Under the pieces are notes generated by a model. The model saw nothing but the letters and a program-made list of their open reading frames with translations, searched no databases and had not been told where the DNA came from. DNA of 9,711 bases from an uncultured Alphaproteobacteria bacterium (GTDB lineage: Bacteria; Pseudomonadota; Alphaproteobacteria; Caulobacterales; Parvularculaceae): contig CALAZI010000152.1 in NCBI GenBank assembly GCA_937895955.1, positions 1 to 9,711 of the forward strand, given 5' to 3'. This document shows positions 6,239-9,711 of this stretch, in pieces. Every line of letters begins with the position of its first letter. The stretch's first letter is position 1. The translations under genes were made by a program, and so were the position numbers.

Positions 6239-6853
6239 TCACTGCAGCCCGCGCCGGATCTCCGTAAAACCGAGAAACGCGAGAACCGCGCCCGATGCGC
6301 GGTCGATCCAAAGACGCGCCCGCGCGCCGACGGCGCGCCGGAAGAACGCCATCGCGGCGACGACGCCGATCCACCAGACGAGCGAACCGGCGAGCACGCC
6401 GAGCGTCGTCGTCGCAGCGCCGACAGGCGTCAAGCCGTTCGCCGGCGCGAGCGCCGTGAAGATCGCCGCGAACATGATGATCGTCGGCGGATTGGTCAGC
6501 GTGAGGAGGACCGATGTCGCAAAGTCGCGAAGAACGCTCTGCGGCGCGACGGCGCGCGCGCCCTCTTCCGGCTTGCGGCGAAGCGCGGTGAGGCCGAGCC
6601 AGAGAAGAAAAAGTCCCGCCGCAAGATGCAGCGGCTTTTCATGCGCCAGCATGAAGGCGGAAAGCCCGGCGAGGCCCAACGCCGCGATCAACGCGAAGAT
6701 CGCGTCGCCGACCGCGATGCCGGCGCCGATGGCGAGACCGGATCGCCAGCCGCGCACAAGGCTTGTCCGCATGCATAAAAGGCTCATCGGCCCGACAGGC
6801 GCGGCGACCGCGAGGCCGACGCCGAAAGATGTAAAAAAAATCGAATGATCCAT
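6239..6853 (-). CDS. LysE/RhtB-family amino-acid exporter
   Basis: A 204-aa inner-membrane translocator of the usual LysE family length. The start at 6853 has GGAG (6864-6861) seven bases upstream. The family signature is in residues 19-50: PVGPMSLLCMRTSLVRGW, then GLAIGAGIAVGD. Predicted helices follow at about 4-25, 38-63, 70-88, 112-133, 145-168 and 180-197, with a polar loop RRKPEEGARAVAP between helices 3 and 4 and the TNPPTIIMF segment in helix 4. Members export amino acids or related compounds, driven by the proton gradient; the substrate cannot be read from the sequence. The gene stands alone between the SnoaL-like gene and a long structured leader with an intrinsic terminator right before its ribosome binding site, so control by premature termination is likely. 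Confidence 0.9.
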   Translation of the reverse strand: MDHSIFFTSFGVGLAVAAPVGPMSLLCMRTSLVRGWRSGLAIGAGIAVGDAIFALIAALGLAGLSAFMLAHEKPLHLAAGLFLLWLGLTALRRKPEEGARAVAPQSVLRDFATSVLLTLTNPPTIIMFAAIFTALAPANGLTPVGAATTTLGVLAGSLVWWIGVVAAMAFFRRAVGARARLWIDRASGAVLAFLGFTEIRRGLQ

Positions 6854-6871
6854 GGCCTATCTCCAAAGGCG

Positions 6872-6901
6872 AAAAACCCCGCGGACGGAATGTCGGCGGG
6901 G
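6872..6901 (-). terminator. Intrinsic terminator inside the exporter leader (attenuator candidate)
   Basis: On the minus strand CCCCGC (6901-6896) pairs with GCGGGG (6882-6877). After a C/C mismatch, GAC pairs with GTC around the loop ATTCC, and five Ts follow directly (6876-6872). This is a textbook rho-independent terminator for minus-strand transcription. It ends 7 nt before the exporter's GGAG. Because no gene ends nearby on this strand (the closest upstream stop is at 7187), it acts within the exporter's own leader. A weaker role as terminator of read-through from 7187-7609 is possible. Confidence 0.75.
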
Positions 6902-6945
6902 CCTCGGTCAGGTTTCGGGGGATGATCCCGACGGAAAGTTCTAGA

Positions 6946-7041
6946 TCAGAATTCCGCCTCTATCGTCGCCGCGCAAAGCCCGAGCGAGGCCGCCTGTTGG
7001 CGCGCCTGTCGCGGGCTTTGTTGTGCGACGCGATTGATCAT
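6946..7041 (-). CDS. Possible 31-codon leader ORF of the exporter
   Basis: An ATG at 7041 opens 31 sense codons ending in TGA at 6948-6946. The product begins MINRVAQQSPRQARQQAASL and ends LGLCAATIEAEF. It contains five Gln and three Arg codons, mostly clustered in the first half. The promoter candidate at 7077-7049 would start transcription at about 7041-7042, that is at the A of this ATG, so translation would be leaderless. The coding stretch contains the stem-loop at 6974-7020 and is followed by the terminator. This fits a ribosome-controlled attenuator, but no homologous peptide is known to me and there is no Shine-Dalgarno sequence. The ORF could be chance. Confidence 0.3.
   Translation of the reverse strand: MINRVAQQSPRQARQQAASLGLCAATIEAEF
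6974..7020 (-). ncRNA. Strong stem-loop in the exporter leader RNA
   Basis: On the minus strand CAAAGCCCG (7020-7012) pairs perfectly with CGGGCTTTG (6982-6974). Inside it AGGC (7007-7004) and CGCC (7002-6999) pair with GGCG (6994-6991) and GCCT (6990-6987), leaving one bulged G and an AACA tetraloop. The two helices are separated by a CGAC/CGCT internal loop. So much nested pairing in 47 nt is more than composition alone would readily give. It may be the sensing or pausing hairpin of the attenuator. It does not match a riboswitch class I can name. Confidence 0.5.
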
Positions 7042-7048
7042 GGGGCGG

Positions 7049-7077
7049 AGTATTGAAGCGCAGCGGCGCGCCGTCAA
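7049..7077 (-). promoter_or_regulatory. Candidate promoter of the exporter leader
   Basis: Minus-strand TTGACG (7077-7072), a 17-nt spacer and AATACT (7054-7049) give a good sigma-70-type match, five of six and four of six. Transcription would start near 7041, giving a leader of about 190 nt before the exporter ATG. This long leader would hold the stem-loop and the terminator. Confidence 0.5.
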
Positions 7078-7153
7078 GCGAATTCGCCAGGTGATCGGGC
7101 GCGCTTCGAGAACCGCGCCCGGCAGGTCGCTCATTATTCCAGCGCGCCTGTTC

Positions 7154-7180
7154 GCGCAAAACCGGTTTCCGATTTTGCGC
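7154..7180. repeat. Short palindromic intergenic repeat
   Basis: GCGCAAAA (7154-7161) and TTTTGCGC (7173-7180) form perfect 8-bp arms around an 11-nt centre that contains the self-complementary AAACCGGTTT. Elements with a CAAAACCGGTTTCC core are scattered between genes in many alphaproteobacteria, to my knowledge often as part of small mosaic repeats. Here the repeat begins 7 nt after the end of the 7187-7609 gene, so it may also help end its transcript, although no T run follows. The rest of the gap to the exporter promoter (7081-7153) shows nothing I can identify. Confidence 0.6.
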
Positions 7181-7186
7181 CCGGCG

Positions 7187-7609
7187 CTAGTGCGTTTCCT
7201 CGACCGGCGAGATTTCCTGGAACAGCTTGCCGCCGCAATTGATCTTGACGGCGCGCAGCGAGGGTTCGGCGAAATTCGGCTCGCGATAGTGAAGATCGTA
7301 TTCGGTGACGACCGCCGCATTGCCGACCGTCACACGCTCAAGATCGTAGAAATAGGCGGGCGGCGCCGATTCCTCCGAGCCCGAAAAGACGAGCGTATAA
7401 TCATCGCCCGCATTCGGCGTGTCGAATTTCAATGTCACATGCAAAGTCGGATTGTCGTTCATCCCCGGCATTTTGTCGATCCATGCGTGCGGTTCGCGCG
7501 GATTGGTCGCCGGACAGGCGGCGGCCGCGCCGTCACCGCCCGCGCCGTCCTTGCAAGCGACAGCGAGCGCGGCGAGCGCGATAAAGGAAGCGAGTTTAAG
7601 GTAAGCCAT
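7187..7609 (-). CDS. Small lipoprotein of unknown function
   Basis: A 140-aa protein. The start at 7609 is set by the GGGGAG/GGAGAG Shine-Dalgarno stretch (7622-7615) and by the signal peptide MAYLKLASFIALAALAVAC with a lipidation Cys19; the -3 residue is Ala, so the lipobox is slightly weak. A Gly/Ala/Asp linker with another Cys (C32) follows. The mature domain has alternating strands (NPTLHVTLKFDTP, DDYTLVFSGSEES, AAVVTEYDLHYRE, LRAVKINCGGKLFQEI), suggesting an all-beta fold. C32 and C125 could form a disulfide. It is likely periplasm-facing. I do not recognise the family. The gene appears to be transcribed alone, with an AT-rich upstream region and a hairpin over its ribosome binding site. 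Confidence 0.8.
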   Translation of the reverse strand: MAYLKLASFIALAALAVACKDGAGGDGAAAACPATNPREPHAWIDKMPGMNDNPTLHVTLKFDTPNAGDDYTLVFSGSEESAPPAYFYDLERVTVGNAAVVTEYDLHYREPNFAEPSLRAVKINCGGKLFQEISPVEETH

Positions 7610-7616
7610 CTGGTCT

Positions 7617-7640
7617 CTCCCCGTTGATGACGGCGGGGAG
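7617..7640 (-). promoter_or_regulatory. Hairpin covering the lipoprotein's ribosome binding site
   Basis: On the minus strand CTCCCCG (7640-7634) pairs perfectly with CGGGGAG (7623-7617) across a 10-nt loop. The 3' arm is the Shine-Dalgarno sequence itself, 7 nt before the ATG at 7609. Folded, it would hide the ribosome binding site, so translation could depend on temperature, a protein or an antisense RNA opening it. Whether it is functional is unknown. Confidence 0.45.
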
Positions 7641-7695
7641 ACTATCGGAAACAAACGCGCGCGGATAGCGCCGGACCGACGGCGCCTCAAGATTG

Positions 7696-7723
7696 TTGAT
7701 TGAATTGAAATTCAAAGAATCAA
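7696..7723. promoter_or_regulatory. AT-rich 28-bp imperfect palindrome, possible operator
   Basis: TTGATT (7696-7701) mirrors AATCAA (7718-7723), and within them TTGAA (7705-7709) mirrors TTCAA (7711-7715) about nearly the same centre. The site lies in the 267-nt gap between the divergent lipoprotein gene (start 7609) and the Bor-like gene (start 7877), in an AT-rich patch unlike its surroundings. It could bind a regulator of either gene. A weak minus-strand promoter, TTGAGG (7690-7685) N17 TATCCG (7667-7662), lies beside it. Confidence 0.35.
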
Positions 7724-7876
7724 CCTGTTTCGCCATGGACTTATCAAGATTGCAGCCTCGCCGCGGCCGGTTCGTCGAAACGCGAGACGACTGGCGATCA
7801 TCGATGTTTTCGTTTGGGTTTGGCTTTTCCGTCATGTATCTTGCGCGCCTGCAGCGGCTCTAGGGGAGATAGAGAT

Positions 7877-8191
7877 ATGCGCAAGTCAATCATCGTCATG
7901 TTGGCGTTTTCACTGTTGTGCGGTTGCGCTCAGCACCGCCTGATCGTTCCCGAACCCAATCCGGTCGGCGCGCCTGTCACGGTCGCCAGCAGCGCCTTCT
8001 TTTTCGGCGCCAAGCAGCCGCGCACCGTCGCGGAATGCCCGTCGAACGCAATCGATGAAGTCCGCATTCATCAGAATATCGGGCAATCCCTGATCAACGT
8101 CTTGACGTTGGGGCTCTGGATGCAGACGAAAATCGAATATTGGTGCGCGAAGCAGCCGTCAAGCGTCGGCTCGACGGGCGATGAGTCCTGA
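7877..8191 (+). CDS. Bor-family-like outer-membrane lipoprotein
   Basis: A 104-aa lipoprotein. The start at 7877 follows GGGGAGATAGAGAT and gives a signal peptide MRKSIIVMLAFSLL with lipobox L-C-G-C (Cys17); a longer frame from 7814 lacks a ribosome site. After a Pro-rich linker the mature part reads ASSAFFFGAKQPRTV, then C54, IDEVRIHQN, INVLTLGLWMQTKIEYWC. The order F.FG..Q..TV, Cys, V, LTLG(I/L) and (V/Y)YC is that of phage lambda Bor and its chromosomal Iss relatives, which are surface lipoproteins linked to serum resistance in enteric bacteria. Here, in a probably free-living alphaproteobacterium, that role need not apply. The stop lies 11 nt inside the following oxidase gene if that starts at 8181, so the two are probably one operon. 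Confidence 0.7.
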   Translation: MRKSIIVMLAFSLLCGCAQHRLIVPEPNPVGAPVTVASSAFFFGAKQPRTVAECPSNAIDEVRIHQNIGQSLINVLTLGLWMQTKIEYWCAKQPSSVGSTGDES

Positions 8192-9707
8192 CATGCCGGA
8201 CGATGAATTTCTAAAGGCGACGAACCGGAAGCGCTGGACCAATCACCACAAGACGGTTTCGATCAAGACGAAGGACCAGTGGGTCGTCAGGAACGAATCC
8301 CCGGGCTCATCGATCAGCAATATGCGCCATACCGCGGCGCGCATTCAGCGTCTTATCGCGCGCGCCAGAACCGAGGGCGTGCGCCTGCGCGCGCACGGCT
8401 CGCGCTGGTCGTTTTCGGAGATCGCCGCGGTCGAGGACGGCTGGTCGCTCGAAACGGGCCATCTCAATCACATGTTCCGCGTCGCGCCGGACACAGTCGA
8501 TCCGCAATTCGCCGGCGGCGCGGAAGAACTCGTTCTTGCGCAATGCGGGCGCTCGATCAGCGAAATCAACCGCGAGATAGAAAGCCCCGATTGGGCGCGC
8601 GCCCTGCGCACGTCAGGCGCCAGCAACGGCCAGACGATCGCCGGCGCGCTTGGCACCGGCACGCACGGATCGGCCGTCGATGTCGGCGCGATGGAAAGCC
8701 AGGTCGTCGGCGTCCAATTGCTGTCGGCCGACCGCAATCTGTGGATCGAGCGCGCTTCGCAGCCGGTGATGACGAACGCATTCGCCCAATCGCTCGGCGC
8801 CGACCTCGTGCGCGACGATCTCTTGTTCGAAGCCGCGCTGGTCGGCCTTGGCGCGCTCGGCGTCGTTCATGCGGCGCTTTTTCGAACGACCGGGCGCTAT
8901 CTTCTCAAATCGTCGCTGAAGCACATGCCGTTCAGCGACATTGAATACGCCATGAACACGCTCGATTTTCGCGGGCTCAACCTGACCGATCCGACGCGGC
9001 GCCCGTATTTTTTCATGCCGATCATCGATCCCGGCAATCCGGCGACCGCTTACGTCACGGTGCGATACAAGGAAAGCTGCCCGGCCGATCACGTTCCCGA
9101 CGGCCGCCTGAAATCCGGCTATGAAGTCGGCAACGACCTGCCGGGGCTGATCGGGACGATCCTCGACGCCGAGCCGAGATTGCGTCAGGCTTTCGTCAGC
9201 CTGATCATCAAGTCGGAACTCGCTGAATTCGCGAAGAAGGACGGCCTGACGCCGGGCGTCACCTATTCCTACACGACGCCGCGCTCGGGCGTCGCCAGCA
9301 CCGGCGTCGCGGTGCCGATCGGCTATACGACGCGCGCGCTTGAGATCGGCAAGGCCGCCTTCGCATCAAATCCCGGCGCGCCGATCGTCTTTTCCTTCCG
9401 CTATGTGCAAAAATCGCCGGCGCTTCTCGGTTTCACGAAATTCGACCCGACCTGCGTCATCGACGTCGACGGAATCGATTCGCAGGCGACGCGGTCGCTG
9501 ATGGAGGATTTCTGGTCGGGTCTCGACGCCGCCGGCATTCCCTACGCCTTTCACTGGGGCAAGCTGCACGGCCTGACGCCGCAGCGCCTTCGCAATTCCT
9601 ATGGCGGCGCGCTCGACAAATGGGCGCTCGCGCGCGAGCAGCTTTTGCCGAACGCCGCCGAACGCGAGATTTTCTCGAACAACTTGACAACGGCGCTCGG
9701 TCTTTAG
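8181..9707 (+). CDS. FAD-binding (VAO/PCMH-type) sugar-lactone-oxidase-like enzyme
   Basis: A 508-aa flavoprotein. ATG at 8181 overlaps the Bor-like gene by 11 nt, and ATG at 8193 (Met5) is an equally possible start with 1 nt between genes; neither has a strong ribosome site. There is no signal peptide. The FAD-binding half shows the pyrophosphate loop RLRAHGSRWSFSEI (68-81), the TSGASNGQTIAGALGTGTHG segment (144-163) and LVGLGALGVVHAA (220-232). The carboxy end carries HWGK (458-461), found in D-arabinono-lactone and L-gulono-lactone oxidases, which oxidise aldonolactones at a carbon-hydroxyl with FAD. In those enzymes the loop usually reads GxGHS, with His binding FAD covalently; here Trp76 takes that place, so FAD is probably not linked through it. 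The substrate is uncertain: an aldonolactone, alditol or another polyol. Confidence 0.85.
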   Translation: MSPDMPDDEFLKATNRKRWTNHHKTVSIKTKDQWVVRNESPGSSISNMRHTAARIQRLIARARTEGVRLRAHGSRWSFSEIAAVEDGWSLETGHLNHMFRVAPDTVDPQFAGGAEELVLAQCGRSISEINREIESPDWARALRTSGASNGQTIAGALGTGTHGSAVDVGAMESQVVGVQLLSADRNLWIERASQPVMTNAFAQSLGADLVRDDLLFEAALVGLGALGVVHAALFRTTGRYLLKSSLKHMPFSDIEYAMNTLDFRGLNLTDPTRRPYFFMPIIDPGNPATAYVTVRYKESCPADHVPDGRLKSGYEVGNDLPGLIGTILDAEPRLRQAFVSLIIKSELAEFAKKDGLTPGVTYSYTTPRSGVASTGVAVPIGYTTRALEIGKAAFASNPGAPIVFSFRYVQKSPALLGFTKFDPTCVIDVDGIDSQATRSLMEDFWSGLDAAGIPYAFHWGKLHGLTPQRLRNSYGGALDKWALAREQLLPNAAEREIFSNNLTTALGL

Positions 9708-9711
9708 TCTG

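Noticed and set aside
6182..6778. A 198-codon plus-strand ORF opposite the exporter
   Set aside because: The product is almost wholly Arg, Asp, Glu and Ala, with no hydrophobic core, and the minus strand encodes a clear LysE-family protein.
7596..7835. A 79-codon minus-strand ORF upstream of the 140-aa lipoprotein
   Set aside because: It overlaps the lipoprotein's start and hairpin, has no Shine-Dalgarno sequence and has no recognisable domain. The region looks regulatory.
7735..7863. A 42-codon plus-strand ORF just before the Bor-like gene
   Set aside because: There is no ribosome binding site and its composition is unremarkable. A leader peptide cannot be excluded but nothing supports it.
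8613..9092. A 159-codon minus-strand ORF inside the oxidase gene
   Set aside because: It is an antisense shadow of the FAD-binding domain without start signals or motifs.

Overview
The window is a GC-rich (roughly 62-65% by eye), densely packed chromosomal segment. Base composition, small ATGA-coupled operons, lipoproteins and a short-palindrome intergenic repeat typical of alphaproteobacteria all suggest an alphaproteobacterium. The family with the MILRRVIEHVK...GVFIG(I/L)QV.NWN amino terminus is one I associate with the Hyphomonadales/Parvularculales side of that class; this placement is inference. I see no phage, transposase, CRISPR array, tRNA or rRNA.

Left block (1-4246, minus strand). 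A tightly packed operon is read right to left: a 61-aa membrane-anchor protein, a 162-aa membrane protein of lower GC, a full-length 261-aa DUF6090-like membrane protein, a 57-aa decayed copy of the same anchor, a secreted M28-type zinc peptidase (678 aa), a cupin lipoprotein (146 aa), and the first seven codons of yet another anchor-family gene at the window edge. The same amino-terminal module therefore occurs four times. All the products look membrane-anchored or exported, so the operon probably serves the cell envelope, but its substrate is not evident.

Divergent control region (4247-4407). Two 17-bp palindromes built on TGACAA/TTGTCA lie just upstream of a MarR-type regulator and overlap its likely promoter. 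A separate TTGACG-N17-AATGCT promoter candidate, inside its own dyad, faces the left operon.

Middle block (4408-6230, plus strand). A MarR regulator, a 77-aa two-helix membrane protein and a class I SAM methyltransferase are joined by successive ATGA start/stop overlaps. A secreted SnoaL/DUF4440-like protein follows after a 79-nt gap.

Right block. A LysE/RhtB-family exporter (6239-6853, minus) has a long leader holding a promoter, a possible 31-codon leader ORF, a strong stem-loop and an intrinsic terminator placed just before its ribosome binding site. This is the layout of an attenuator. Next comes a small lipoprotein gene (7187-7609, minus) whose Shine-Dalgarno sequence lies in a perfect hairpin. 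Then, on the plus strand, a Bor-like lipoprotein overlaps an FAD-dependent sugar-lactone-oxidase-like enzyme that lacks the usual flavin-linking histidine.

The best candidates for new biology are the repeated anchor-module operon with its peptidase and the exporter leader.
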